Below, in pieces: positions 18,783-30,656 of a DNA stretch of 37,316 bases; the stretch's first letter is position 1; each line of letters begins with the position of its first letter. A model generated the notes under the pieces. The model was given only the letters and a program-made list of their open reading frames with translations. It was not told where the DNA came from and searched no databases. The DNA is from Phlegmacium glaucopus (Eukaryota > Basidiomycota > Agaricomycetes > Agaricales > Cortinariaceae), in NCBI GenBank assembly GCA_015039465.1, contig MU130073.1:12125-49440 (forward strand), written 5' to 3'. The translations under genes and the position numbers were made by a program.

Positions 18783-19020
18783 GGTGCGCGATACCGGCAT
18801 TGTTAGGAGCACCCGGCATTATTGGGATCATCCAGCAGTATTTGAATGACCCGGCATTGTTAGGATCATCCAGCATTAGTCGAATGACCCAGCATTGGTG
18901 AGATCATCCGGCATTGTTATGATCACCTGGCATACTTGGAATCACTGGGAATTATTGGGTCACCCAATTGTTGGGAATTCCCGGCATTGTTAGGACTTGC
19001 CGGCATTGTTCAAAATTACG
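18783..19020. repeat. CCGGCATTGTTAGGATCATC minisatellite
   Basis: About ten degenerate units of roughly 20-24 bp, each starting CCGGCATT or CCAGCATT and followed by GTTAGGATCA or GAATGACC. It lies just inside the orphan transposon end at 19326 and may be that element's internal repeat. Confidence 0.7.
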
Positions 19021-19129
19021 GCAATACTCACCCACGCTGGTTAAGACTAACAACTATGAGCATTGACCACTGCTGCTGCATGCAACCAGTGCCAGTTGAT
19101 AACCTATGCTAATCTGCCGGTTGACACAC

Positions 19130-19326
19130 CGGCGATGCCTATAGATTTATCCGGCACCTGAAGGTGCCACATGCATTCCACGAATCCATATCATACGGCA
19201 CAGTGTGCAGGTCTAAATAAAGCATGTGGTATTCGCGGATTCACGGGGCCCCGTGAATCCGTGTCTTTGAACACACTGTGTCTGTTCCGGGAATCATATC
19301 ATTCAGTACACTGTAGTGTCCCTACC
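19130..19326. mobile_element. Orphan right end of a D-like element
   Basis: The last ~170 bp match the right TIR of element D in order: GGTGCC, GCATTCC.CGAATCC, CAGTGTG, the GGATTCACGGGGCCCC palindrome, ACACACTGT, ATATCATTC and CACTGTAGTGTCCCTACC. No matching left end (GGTAGGGACACTACAGTG) was found between 13000 and 19000, so it is truncated or its left end lies elsewhere. It abuts a fragment of copia gag. Confidence 0.6.
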
Positions 19327-19401
19327 TGCTTTTTGTGGTTAGGTCTGGTCCAGTCTTGGTTATTTTCTGGTTGATTAACCAGACTTTCAAGCACTACTTT
19401 G
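19327..19401 (-). pseudogene. copia gag fragment, distal piece (minus strand)
   Basis: On the minus strand this short piece reads VVLESLVNQPENNQDW and continues the copia gag found at 33309-32858 on the other side of the gypsy element. It is cut on its far side by the orphan transposon end. A stop or frame change lies at the junction. Confidence 0.4.
19397..19401. repeat. Target-site duplication, left copy, gypsy element
   Basis: CTTTG, repeated at 32858-32862 directly after the 3' LTR. Five bp is normal for Ty3/gypsy. Confidence 0.85.
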
Positions 19402-19839
19402 TGTTATGAACGTCTGGTACGCGCATAGCCCCCATTCTTTTTCTCCCTTCTTCTACTGTACCTTACCCTTTCCCCTATCGCTCCCCTTCTTACACCATCG
19501 TTCCCCAACCTACCCTTTCCCCTGAAACCTTCCTTGTACTATATATATCCATCGCTCCCACTCCCCTTATCTCTGACTTGTACCGACTCATACCTAGCAC
19601 GGACCATGGGCACTGCCCTTATCTCTGACTCGTACTACTACTATATAAGAGCCATACCCATAGCTACAATCCTTAGTTTAGACCTTTGTATCCTACGGTC
19701 ATAATCTACTAGCTTGCTCAGAACTCAATGTCCTTAGTCTCACCTGTGGGAATACAATTGCAACTGTACAACAGTCCCTAGTTACTTGGTCTATTTGCCC
19801 AGCACCGAACGCGAGTGCAAGCTTATAGTCGCTGTAACA
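19402..19839 (+). repeat. 5' LTR of the gypsy element
   Basis: 438 bp, starting TGTTATGAACGTCTGG and ending CGCTGTAACA. It contains a TATA sequence (ACTATATAAGAG, about 19640). It is 52 bp longer than the 3' LTR because it keeps both copies of CCCTTATCTCTGACT and the DNA between them (about 19563-19632). Confidence 0.9.
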
Positions 19840-20205
19840 AAAGGTCTAAACTACTCTTGCGTCCGCTTCTCTAAGCGCAGACAAACCTCACCTCTAGAGC
19901 TCATCGAAACACGCACTGTCAACAAACCGCAGCCAAACCTAGTCAACAACCTCGAACTCATGTGGTCGCCTCTACCAATGAAGTCATACCAAACTCGTGT
20001 GATCGCCTAAATCAACGGAGTCATAAGAAGATCGTGTGGTCGCCGATACCAACAGATCTCAAGAAGACAACACATCACAACATCGCAGGGTAAATACAGA
20101 GCCCCTATCGAGTCATCAGAAGAAGAAGAAGACACAACCGGAAGCAGTCAATACAACACCGACAATGAAGAACCTCCTGAAGAAAAACTTCCCAAGCCCG
20201 AACGC

Positions 20206-21417
20206 ATGAGCCACAGCTCTACAACACAACCAAGACAAGAACGAATAGGAAGAACAAGTCGACCAATCGCAACAGACCAACTAGTTCCCCAAACACCATC
20301 AGCCCCTCAGCCTTCCACCTCAGGAAAAGCCAAAACCCCAGCATACACACCACCCGTTGCTCCCTCCCCATTCCAAACACCCGCTTCATTACCACCTGTT
20401 CCTTTTGGACCCGAAGTACCTGTTCAACAGCCGAAAACTGATTGGGATATAACCAGTGACAACGAAGACAACAACAAAATGTCAAAAGAAGTACGCATCA
20501 ACCCCCTGCAGCCATACCACGGAGATAGAGATGGACTCCTATCCTTCCTTCAGGACTGTTGAGTATACCTCTCCCTCAACGACTCGATATACAACTCCGA
20601 AGCCAAACAAATCATCTTTATCCTCTCATTCCTCACTGGCGGAACTGCTAAAATTTGGAAAGAAGCCTTCCTCGATGAATGTCTCGGCACCACCCCCCCA
20701 GACTTTGGAACCTATGCTGGGTTTATCAAGAAACTTAAAGAAGCATTCCTAGCTGCTGACGCCGAAGGAGAAGCCAGAGCCCAATTATGCCAACTCAGAC
20801 AGGGAACCAACTCAGTGGACGATTACATTGCACAATTCAGAATCCTCGCTGGAAGATCGAAAATCAAAGACGACAAAACTCTTATCGATTATTTCTCAGA
20901 AGGAATCCACACCTCTCTCCTCCAGAAAATCTACGGACTTGAGAACCCTCCCACTGCTATCAAAGATTGGTACGCTAAAGCCTCTCAATTCAACCTCCAA
21001 TACAAACGATGCAAGGAAATAACTCAGCGAAAAACTGGCAACACCCCCCAAGCAAAAAAGCCTTACCCTTCACCACGCTAAGTTAATCATCATCATGATC
21101 CCAACACTATGGATATCGACACAACCGAGATCGACCAACTCACCATAGAAGAACGCGAACAACACATGAAAGAACAAAGGTGCTTCCACTGCCACAAAAT
21201 AGGACACTTCGCCCGCGAATGCCGTTCCAAGCAAAACAACGCTACGAACTCAAACCTGAGCTACATTAAGCCAAACAACAGCTACACCAAGAAATACGAC
21301 GGATTCAAGAAAACCGCAACTACTGCCAGAGCCATGATACGAAACTTAGTTGAAGATATGGATGCTGAAGAAAAAGAGAAGTTGATAGACGAAGTAGTCA
21401 AGGACCAGGATTTTTAG
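20206..21417 (+). pseudogene. gypsy gag (capsid and CCHC zinc knuckle)
   Basis: The structural polyprotein of the retrotransposon. From the ATG at 20206 there is a Pro/Thr-rich N-terminus, then a retrotransposon gag domain (KIWKEAFLDECLG, YAGFIKKLKEAFL, LCQLRQGTNSVDDYIAQF) and a CCHC knuckle, CFHCHKIGHFARECRS, near 21180. The frame has TGA at 20560-20562 (where Arg CGA fits) and TAA at 21079-21081, then ends at TAG 21415-21417. The frame is open upstream of the ATG to near 20090, so the start is uncertain. Protease follows in the -1 frame. Confidence 0.8.
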
Positions 21418-23691
21418 GCAAGCACACAGTTTCAATGTCTGTGTCACTGATGATTTCTTCTGTATTAGTAGCCGAGATGGGAAAACAATCTATGATCTTA
21501 CAGACCCCCATCACGTGCAAAACTGAGAAAGAGAACAAAATCGTTGACGCCCGAATTCTTATGGATACTGGAGCTGGTGGACTCTTCATGAACGCCGGCT
21601 TCGCCAAACGACATCAAGTACTTTTATATCCCCTCGACAAACCCATAACCCCTCGAAATGCAGACGGATCCCCAAATTCAAACAGAAAAATCACGCATTA
21701 CACTTGGATCAGATATCAACAAGGCAACAGTTGGATGATGGAACGACTCCACATCGTCACAATCGCAAGCGCCGACGTCATATTCGGACTCCCCTGGTTC
21801 CAAGCTCATAACCCACAAGTAGACTGGGAAACCGGACAAATGCATCTCCCAATGGGAAAACATCAGTTAACCCTGACCTATAACCGGAGAAATTGACAAC
21901 AATTACAAGAAACACGAAATGCCCGTACCACAACGCTAAACAGGATGGAAATCGACCAAAACAAAGAAGAAACACGATACCAACAAGTAGAAGAAGAAAT
22001 GGAAAGGACAATAGAAAAATGGAAAGAGAAGAGAAAGAAGAAGACAAAACCTCGAAGAAGTGACTCCCCGAACTGGAGAAAACGAGAACAAATCACCCCG
22101 ACCCCCAAAACTCCAACTCTTCCAAAAGCCACGATAGAAGAAGTCGAAGACGAGGAATCACCCCTCAACTCAATGCTCCTAAAACTGGACAACAAAAACG
22201 AAACCATTGAACTCAACCTCGACGACAATGAAACTGAACTGGTCGCCGCTTTTATTAACTACGTCACGGACAATGAACTCTGGGTCAACAAAACCAATGT
22301 CTCTACTGCCTTAGCAAGCGAACAAAATGCGAAGAAATACGAGAAAACCCTGGAAGAAATGATACCACTGGAACTTATGGATTATTGGCGTATCTTCGAC
22401 AAGGAAACCGCAGAACGATTCCCTGGAGCTAGACCCTACGATCATGCCATTGACCTCAAGGACAACTTCATACCTCGCGATTGCAAAGTTTACCCACTCA
22501 CACAACCGGAACAAATGGAACTGGACAAATTCCTCAAGGAAAACCTCGAAAAATGCTACATCCGACCATCCAAATCCCCTATGGCATCACCATTCTTCTT
22601 TGTTGACAAAAAAGACGGAAAAGTACGCCCTACACAGGATTACCGAACGCTAAACCAAGGAACAGTCAAGAATACCTATCCGCTTCCCCTCATCTCCGAA
22701 CTCATCAACAAACTCAAAGGTGCCAAATACTTCACTAAATTGGATATCTGGTGGGGTTACAACAACGTAAGAATCCGAGACGGAGACCAATGGAAAGCAG
22801 CTTTCAAAACCAACAAAGGATTATTCGAACCTACAGTCATGTTCTTCGGACTCTGCAACTCCCCCGCCACGTTCCAAGCAATGATGGACGAAATATTCAT
22901 AATTGAAACTACAGAAGGATGGGTCGTCATCTACATGGACGACATCTTCATATTCACCAAAACGATTGCCGACAACATGGAAAACACTAGACGGATTCTA
23001 CAACGCCTTGCTGACAATGACCTCTACCTTAAACCCAAGAAATGCACTTTCTGGCAAACCAAAGTGGAATTCCTAGGACTGGTCATTGAAGAAAATAAAC
23101 TCGCTATGGACCCTGTAAAACTCGCTGGAATAGCAGATTGGCCTGCACCGACCTCAGTAAAAGAAATCCAATCTTTCCTGGGCTTTGGTAACTACTATCA
23201 ACGATTTATCCAAGGATACGGCAACATGACAAAACTGCTTAACGATTTACTCAAAAAGGACACCAAATTCAAATGGACACCCGAACGGAACCAAGCTTTG
23301 AAACACTCAAGAAGAAATTCACCGAATCCCCAGTTTTACGAATGCCCGACGCAACAAAACCCTTCAAACTCGAAACAGACGCCTCCAAATATGCCTCAGG
23401 AGCAGTACTACGACAACAAGACAACAATGGAGACTGGCACCCCTGTGGATACTTATCCAAATCTTTCAACAACACGGAACGGAACTACGAAATCTACGAC
23501 CGCGAACTACTGGCCATCGTTCGAGCACTCAAAGAATGGCGACACTATCTAATGGGAAACCCCTATCCAGTCACTATACGCTCTGACCATAAGAACCTAA
23601 CCTACTTCAAAACTGCTCAAAAACTCAATCGACGACAGGCTTGCTGGAGCCTCTTCCTTTCCAAGTTCAATATCCACCTTACACACGTCCC
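21418..23691 (+). pseudogene. gypsy pol, first part: protease, reverse transcriptase, RNase H
   Basis: The pol frame is -1 relative to gag. Protease: ILMDTGAGG (catalytic Asp codon 21564-21566), then VIFGLPWF. A TGA at 21894-21896 breaks the link to the next segment, and a Lys/Glu-rich linker follows. Reverse transcriptase: YPLTQPEQMELDKFL, SPFFFVDKKDGKVRPTQDYR, FTKLDI, and the catalytic VIYMDDIFIF (YMDD at 22932-22943), then FLGLVIEENKL and IQSFLGFGNYYQRFI. Near 23300 one base is missing (GCTTTGAAA), after which RNase H continues in the next frame: [31 protein letters not shown] and IRSDHKNL, the D-E-D residues. It ends at the D target site, in HVPGTQ. Confidence 0.9.
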
Positions 23692-23700
23692 TGGAACTCA
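23692..23700. repeat. Target-site duplication, left copy, element D
   Basis: TGGAACTCA, repeated at 29087-29095. The flanking bases differ on both sides, so it is 9 bp. Confidence 0.85.
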
Positions 23701-23764
23701 GGTAGGGACACTACAGTGTGCCGAATGATACGATTCAAGGAATGGTTACAGTGTGTTGAATCAT

Positions 23765-23792
23765 ACGGATTCACGGGGCCCCGTGAATCCGT
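23765..23792. repeat. 28-bp perfect palindrome in left TIR of element D
   Basis: Fully self-complementary around GGGGCCCC, outer part ACGGATTCAC. The same core is present in the right TIR (about 28994-29021) and, with one edge mismatch, in the orphan end (about 19235-19262). Confidence 0.85.
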
Positions 23793-23929
23793 GAATACAG
23801 TGTGCCATATTGGGAACTACACACTGTGTGGAAAGATACGGATTCACAGAATGCCTACAGCACCTTCATATGCCGGGCAAACCTATCATTAGCATGGCCG
23901 GTAAGCATGTTCCGGCACCAGCACTGACA

Positions 23930-26070
23930 TTAGGACCTGGAAGTAGCAGTATATATTTTGTAAAATAAAAGAAACAGTGTATTATAGATATTGAATGCAA
24001 TTTGTATTCATTTTTGAGCAGGGAAATTGGACTGTGATAGAGAAGGCTGATGCCAGAGAGGGTGCCGGAGGTCTTGCCGGGTCCGGGACTGGCCTCAATA
24101 CCCAGCACCGGCAGTACATATGTTTTAAAATATGAGAAAAAGTGTATGATGGATATTAAATGAAATTTGTACTCATTTTTGAGCAGGAATATTAGACTGT
24201 GATACAGGAGGCTGATACAAGAGAGGGTTCCGGAGGTCATGCCGGTTCTGAGACCGGACTCAATACCCGGGACCGGCAGTACATATTTTTTAAAATATGA
24301 GAAACAGTGTATTATGGATATTCAATGAAATTTGTACTCATTTTTGAGCAGGAAAATTGGACTGTGATACAGGAGGCTGATACCGGAGAGGGTGCCGGAG
24401 GTCATGCCGGTGCTGGGACCGGACTCAATACCCAGCACCGGCAGTACATATTTTTTAAATATGAGAAACAGTGTATTATAGATATTCAATGAAATTTGTA
24501 TTCATTTTTGAGCAGGAAAATTGGACTGTGATACAGGAAGGTGATGCCAGAGAGGGTGCCGGAGGTCATGCCGGGTCCGGGACCGGACTCAGCCCGGCAC
24601 CGGCAGTACATATTTTTTAAATATGAGAAACAGTGTATTATGGATATTAAATGCAATTTGTATTCATTTTTGAGCAGGAAGAGTGGACTGTGATAGAGAA
24701 GGCCGATGCCAGAGACGGTGCCGGAGGTCATGCTGGGTACAGGACCGGACTCAATACCCGGGACCAGCAGTACATATTTTTAAAATATGAGAAACAGTGT
24801 ATCATGGATATTAAATGAAATTTGTACTCATTTTTGAGCAGGAAAATTGGACTGTGATACAGGAGGCTGATGCCAGAGAAGGTGCTGGAGGTCATGTCGG
24901 GTCCGGGACCGGACTCAATACCCGGCACCGGCAGTACATATTTGTTAAAATATGATAAACAGTGTATTATGGATATTAAATGCAATTTGTATTCATTTTT
25001 GAGCAGGAAAAGTGGACTGTGATAGAGAAGGCCGATGCTAGAGAGGGTGCCGGAGGTCATGCCGGTTCCGGGACCGGACTCAATACCCGGGACCAGCATT
25101 ACATATTTTTAAATATGAGAAACAGTGTATTATGGATATTAAATGACATTTGTACTCATTTTTGAGCAGGAAAATTGGACTGTGATACAGGAGGCTGATC
25201 CCAGAGAGGGTACCGGATGTCATGCCGGTTCTGGGACCAGACTCAATAGCCGGCACCAGCAGTACATATTTTTAAATATGAGAAACAGTGTATTATGGAT
25301 ATTAAATGCAATTTGCAGTCATTTTTGAGCAGGAAAATTGAACTGTAATAAAGAACACTGACACCGGAGAAGGTGCCGGAGGTCATGCCGGTTCCGAGAC
25401 CAGACTCAATACCCGGCACCGGCAGTACATATTTGTTAAAATATGAGAAACAGTGTATTATAGATAATAAATGCACTTTGTACTCATTTTTGAGCAGGAA
25501 AATTGGACTGTGATAGAGAAGGCTGATGAAAGACAGGGTGCCGAAGGTCATGCTGGGTCCAGGACTGGCAGTACATATTTTCGAAATCTGAGAAACAGTG
25601 TATTATAGATATTCAATGACATTTGTATTCATTCTTGAGCAGGAAAATTTGACTGTGACAGAGAACACTGATGCCAGAGACGGTGCAGGAGGTCATGCCA
25701 TTTCCGAGACCAGACTCAATACCCAGCACCTGCATTACATATTTTTTAAAATATGAGAAATAGTGTATTACAGATATTAAATGTAATTTGTATTCATTTT
25801 TCAGCAGGACAATTGGACTGTGATAGGGGAGGCTGATCCTGGAGAGGGTGCCTGAGCTCTTGCCGGGTCTGGGACTGGACTCAATACCCAGCACAGGCAT
25901 TACATATTTTTCAAAATATGAGAGACGGTGTATTATAGATATTCAATGCAATTTGTATTCATTTTTGGGCAGCAAAATTGGACTATGATAGAGAAGGTTG
26001 TTGCTGGAGAATGTGCCAGAGGTCATGCCAGTTCTGGGACACGACTCCACACCCGGCACCAGCAGTATAT
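23930..26070 (-). repeat. Left array of ~164-bp repeats in element D
   Basis: About 13 tandem units of 162-165 bp. Each has a GC-rich CCGG-dense core (GGTGCCGGAGGTCATGCCGG, CTCAATACCCGGCACCGGCA), a palindromic AT stretch (CATATTTTTTAAAATATGAG) and GAAACAGTGTATTATGGATA. Units near the centre (25550-26070) are more diverged than those near the left TIR. Short frames of about 55 codons per unit are a by-product of the period. Confidence 0.85.
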
Positions 26071-26189
26071 ATAATACATCTTGATTAGACAGACCTGTGG
26101 CATCCTCTCCGGCATCAAAATTCCCTGTTGCAGTCCAATTTTCCTGCCCAAAGATGAATACAAATTGCATTGAATATTAATAATATACT

Positions 26190-28850
26190 TTCTTGTATGT
26201 TAAGAAATATGTACTGCTGGGGCCAGGTATTGACTGCAGTTCTGGAACTGGCAAGACATCTGGCAACCCTCGCTGGCATCAGCGTTCTCTATCAAAGTCC
26301 ATTTTCATACTCAAAAATGAATACAAAGTGCATTTCGGATCCATAATACACTATTTCTGGTATTTTAAAAACATGTAATGCTGGTGCCGGGTATTGAGGC
26401 TGGTCCTAGAACTGGAAAGACCTCTGGAACCCTCTCTGGGATTAGCCTCCTGTATCGCAGTCCAATTTTCCAGCTCAAAAATGAGTACAAATTACAGTTA
26501 ATATTGATAATACACTGTTTCTCATACTTTAACAAATATGTACTGCCGGCGTTAGGTATTGGGTCTGGGCCAGAACTGGCATGACCACCGGCACCTCCTC
26601 TGGCATCAGTGTTCCATCACAGTCCAATTTTTCTGCTCAAAAATGAATACAAATTGCATTGAATATCTATAATACACTGTTTCTGATATTTAAAAAATAT
26701 GTACTGCTGGTGCCGGGGATTGAGTCCAGTCCCAGACCCGGCATGATCTCGGGCACCCTCTCTGACATCAGGCTCCTGTATCACAGTCTAATTTTCCTGC
26801 TCAAAAATGAGTACAAAGTGCATTTAATATCCATAATACACTGTTTCTCATATTTTACGAATATGTAATGCTTGTGCCGGGTATTGAGTCCGGTCCCAGC
26901 ATCGGCAAGACCTATGGCACCCTCTCTGGGATCAGCCTCCTGTATCACAGGCCAATTTTCCTGCTCAAAAATAAATACAAATTTCATTGAATATCTATAA
27001 TACACTCTTTCTCATATTTAAAAAATATGTACTGCCGGTCCCAGGTATTGAGTCCGGTCTCGGACCCGGCATGACCTCTGGTACCCTCTCTGGCATCAGC
27101 CTTCTCTATCACAGTCCAATTTTCCTGCTCAAAAATGATGACAAAGTGCGGTTAATATCCATAATACACTGTTTCTCATATTTAACAAATATGTACTGCC
27201 GGTGCCGGTTATGGAGTCTGGTCTCAGAACTGGCATAACTTCCGGCACCTTCTCTGGCATCAATGTTCTCTATCAGTTCCATTTTCCTGTTTAAAAATGA
27301 ATACAAATTTCATTGGATATCTATAATACACTGTGTCTCATATTTAAAAAATATGTAATGCCGGTGCTGGGTATTGAGTCTGGGCCTGAACCCGGCATGA
27401 CCTCCGGCACCCTCTCTGGCATCAGCCTTCTCTATCACAGTCCAATTTTTCTGCTCAAAAATGAGTACAAATTGCATTTAATATCCATAATACACTGTTT
27501 CTCAGATTTAACAAATATGTACTGCTAGTGCCGGGTATGGAGTCTGGTCCCGGAACCGGCATGACTTCCGGCACCTTCTCTGGCATCAATGTTCTCTATC
27601 ACAGTTCCATCTTCCTGCTCAAAATGAAATGAAATTTCATTGGATATCTATAATACACTGTTTATCATATTTCAAAAATATGTACTGCCGGTGCCGGGTA
27701 TTGAGTCCGGTCCCGGAACCGGCATGACCTCCGGCACCCTCTCCGGCATCAGCCTTCTCTATCACAGTCCACTTTTCCTGCTCAAAAATGAATACAAATT
27801 GCATGTAATATCAATAATACACTGTTTATCATATTTTAACAAATATGTACTGCCGGTGCCAGGTATTGAGTCCGGTCCCGCACCCGGAATGACCTCAGGC
27901 ACCCTCTCGGGCATCTGCCTCCTCTATCACAGTCCACTTTTCCTGCTCAAAAATGAATACAAATTGCATCTAATATTTATAATACACTGATTCTCATCTT
28001 TAACAAATATGTACTGCCGGTGCCGGGTATTGAGTCCGGTCCCGGAACCGGCATGACCTCCGGGACCCTCTCTGGCATCAGCCTCCTGTACCACAGTCCA
28101 ATTTTCCTGCTCAAAAATGAGTACCAATTTCATTTAATATCCATAATACACTGTTTCTCATATTTAAAAAGATATGTACTGCCTGTGCCGGGTATTGAGT
28201 CCGGTCCCGGACCCGGCATGACTTCCGGCACCCTCTCTGGCATCAGTGTTCTCTATCACAGTCAAATTTTCCTGCTCAAAAATGAATACAAATTTCATTG
28301 AATATCTATAATACACTGTTTCTCATATTTAAAAAATATGTACTGCTGGTGCCGGGTATTGAGTCCGGTCCCGGAACCGGCATGACCTCCGGCACCCTCT
28401 CTGGCATCAGCCTCCTGTATCACAGGCCAATTTTCCTGCTCAAAAATGAATACAAATTTCATTTCATATCCATAATACACTGTTTCTCATATTTTAAAAA
28501 ATATGTACTGCCGGTCCCGGGTATTGAGTCCGGTCCCGGACCCAACATGACCTCCGGCACCCTCTCTTGCATCAGCCTCCTGTATCACAGTCCAATTTTC
28601 CTGCTCAAAAATGAATACAAATTTCATTGAATATCTATAATACACTGTTTCTCATATTTAAAAAATATGTACTGCCGGTCCCGGGTATTGAGTCCGGTCC
28701 CAGAACCGGCATGACCTCCGGCACCCTCTCCGGCATCAGCCTTCTCTATTACAGTCCAATTTTATTGCGCAAAAATGAATAAAAATTGCATTCAACCTCT
28801 ATAATACACTGCCCCTTGTATTTTAAAAATTTATACTGCTAGTTCCAGGT
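26190..28850 (+). repeat. Right array of ~164-bp repeats in element D
   Basis: About 16 units in inverted orientation to the left array, so the two meet head to head. Many units are exactly divisible into codons, so frames such as GIESGPGTGMTSGTLSGIS run through two units. The opposite strand is also open. No start context or conservation supports translation. Confidence 0.85.
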
Positions 28851-28879
28851 CCTAAGGCCAGTGCTGGTGCTGGAAAATA

Positions 28880-29086
28880 CTTACCGGCCATGTTAATGAT
28901 AGGTTTGCCCGGCATATGCAGGTGCCGTAGGCATTCCGTGAATCCGTATCTTTCCACACAGTGTGTAGTTCCCAATATGGCACACTGTATTCACGGATTC
29001 ACGGGGCCCCGTGAATCCGTATGATTCAACACACTGTAACCATTCCTTGAATCGTATCATTCGGTACACTGTAGTGTCCCTATGTG
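28880..29086. repeat. Right TIR of element D
   Basis: Inverted copy of 23701-23900, with a few substitutions and an inner part (TTACCGGCCATG, AATGATAGGTTTGCCCGGCA) matching the complement of the left end's inner part. It ends ACTGTAGTGTCCCTATGTG. Confidence 0.85.
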
Positions 29087-29095
29087 TGGAACTCA
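29087..29095. repeat. Target-site duplication, right copy, element D
   Basis: TGGAACTCA, identical to 23692-23700. Confidence 0.85.
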
Positions 29096-30656
29096 AATGG
29101 TCCAATCCGATGCCCTCTCCCGACGCGCTGACCTTACGATTGGAATGGAAAACGATAACGAAGACCCAACTTTACTTCCCAATAACCTCTTTGTTAATGC
29201 CATCGACATGGAATTACAGGACCTTATAACCTCTATGAAACAAATGGACGACATTGTCAAAACAGCTCTAGATGCCCTTCTTCATGGCGGACCCCTCCCT
29301 ATGCGCTCTGCCCTTAGCGACTGGCAAACCAACGGTGACCTAGTCTTCTACAAGGATCGCTGCTACGTCCCTGATAACTTGACTTTACGATGTGATATTG
29401 TTTGAAAACACCATGACTCTATACCTGCTGGACACCCCGGACACCTTGTTACTCAGAATCTGGTCCAACGTGATTACTGGTGGCCTGGCATGGCTACCTT
29501 CATTCGGAACTACGTTGACAGCTGTGCCATATGCCAACAACACAAGATAAACCGACACCCCATTTCCCCGCCCCTTCACCCGATTAAATCGGAACAGCTC
29601 CGCCCGTTCTCTCTGATCACTATGGATTTCATCACGGATCTCCCTCCCTCTGACGGCTTTGACTCTATCATGGTCGTGGTCGACCACAGGTCTATGAAGG
29701 GGGTAATTCTAACTCCATGCCACAAAATGATCAATGCAAACGGAACCGCCTCCATTTTACTTGACTCACTCTACAAAAGATATGGACTACCAGACAAAGC
29801 TATCTCCGACCGTGGCCCTCAATTTGCTTCCCATGTATTTTGGGAACTAGGACAACTTCTTGGCATCAACCTAGTCATGAGTACGGCCCACCACCCTCAG
29901 ACAGACGGAGCTACCGAACGAGCAAACCAAGAAATCGAAGCTTACCTATCCATATTCTGTGCAAATAATCCTGACCAATGGCGACAATACCTCCCTACCC
30001 TTGAATTCTCCTACAACACCAAACCACATGCTACTCAAAAAGAATCTCCCCTATTCCTCCAAATGGGTTACAACCCAACCGCTATCCCCACTGCATTTCC
30101 CAGAACCAACATTCCTGATACCCAAGAACAACTCCTTAATCTCCAAGAAGCTCGGAAAGAAGCCAACGCAGCCCATGAACTCGCACGACAAGTCATGACC
30201 GAACGCATTACCTGAGGTTTCACCCCATTCAAAATAGGAGATAAGGTGTGGCTCAAGTCACAATACCTTAAATTGCGATACGAAACCAAGAAAATGGCAC
30301 CTAAGCGAGAAGGCCCCTTTAAAATCATTGAAGTTCTAAATCCCCTCAGCTACCGCCTGGAATTACCTTGCTCCTGGAGAATCCACCCGGTTATTCATAT
30401 CACGCTACTCTCCCCATATAAGACAAATGGAGTTTACAGCGATAATTTCCCACAACCACCTCCTGACCTTATCGAAGGACAACCAGAATACGAAGTCGAG
30501 TCAGTAATCTCCCACAGACGACAGGGAAGAGGATACGCCTTTCTTATAAAATGGAAAGGATACTCAACTGCAGAAAACACCTGGGAACCCAAACAAAATG
30601 TCACCAATGCACAAGAACTCCTCCAAGCCTACAAGAAACGACATCGACTACAGTAA
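29096..30656 (+). pseudogene. gypsy pol, second part: integrase and chromodomain
   Basis: It resumes with MVQSDALSRRADL, the usual RNase H/integrase link. A TGA at 29403-29405 sits in the zinc-binding region (KHHDSIPAGHPGH then CAICQQHK). The catalytic core has MDFITDLPPSDGFD (Asp), ISDRGPQFAS (Asp) and HHPQTDGATERANQEIE (Glu). A second TGA at 30213-30215 follows TERIT, then FTPFKIGDKVWL, the typical start of the C-terminal domain (GPFKIIEVLNPLSYRLELP, IHPVIHITLLSPY). It ends with a chromodomain (YEVESVISHRRQ, YAFLIKWKGYS, NTWEPKQNV), known in this family to steer integration to modified chromatin. The aromatic residues Y, W and W of the methyl-lysine cage are present. Confidence 0.9.

Larger units (their letters stand above)
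23701..29086. mobile_element. Element D: palindromic, satellite-filled DNA transposon (Mutator-like)
   Basis: 5386 bp inserted in gypsy pol with a 9-bp duplication. Left end GGTAGGGACACTACAGTG; the right end, reverse complemented, has the same TAGGGACACTACAGTG. TIRs of about 200 bp (23701-23900 and 28880-29086) carry a perfect 28-bp palindrome. The interior is two arrays of a ~164-bp repeat in opposite orientation, meeting near 26070-26190. There is no transposase. Excising D and one target copy (5395 bp) restores the pol frame exactly, so D entered an intact reading frame at this site. The superfamily is inferred from the duplication length. Confidence 0.8.

Noticed and set aside
18783..19020. 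Telomere-like GTTAGG repeats
   Set aside because: GTTAGG appears only inside a longer CCGGCATTGTTAGGATCATC unit, not as a simple TTAGGG array.
23866..28630. Many 60-120 codon proteins (GIESGPGTGMTSGTLSGIS type) in element D
   Set aside because: They follow from a repeat period near 165 bp, are open on both strands, and have no domain or start context.
23930..28850. CRISPR-like array of regular repeats
   Set aside because: Whole ~164-bp units repeat with no unique spacers between them, and the genome is eukaryotic. It is a satellite array inside a transposon.
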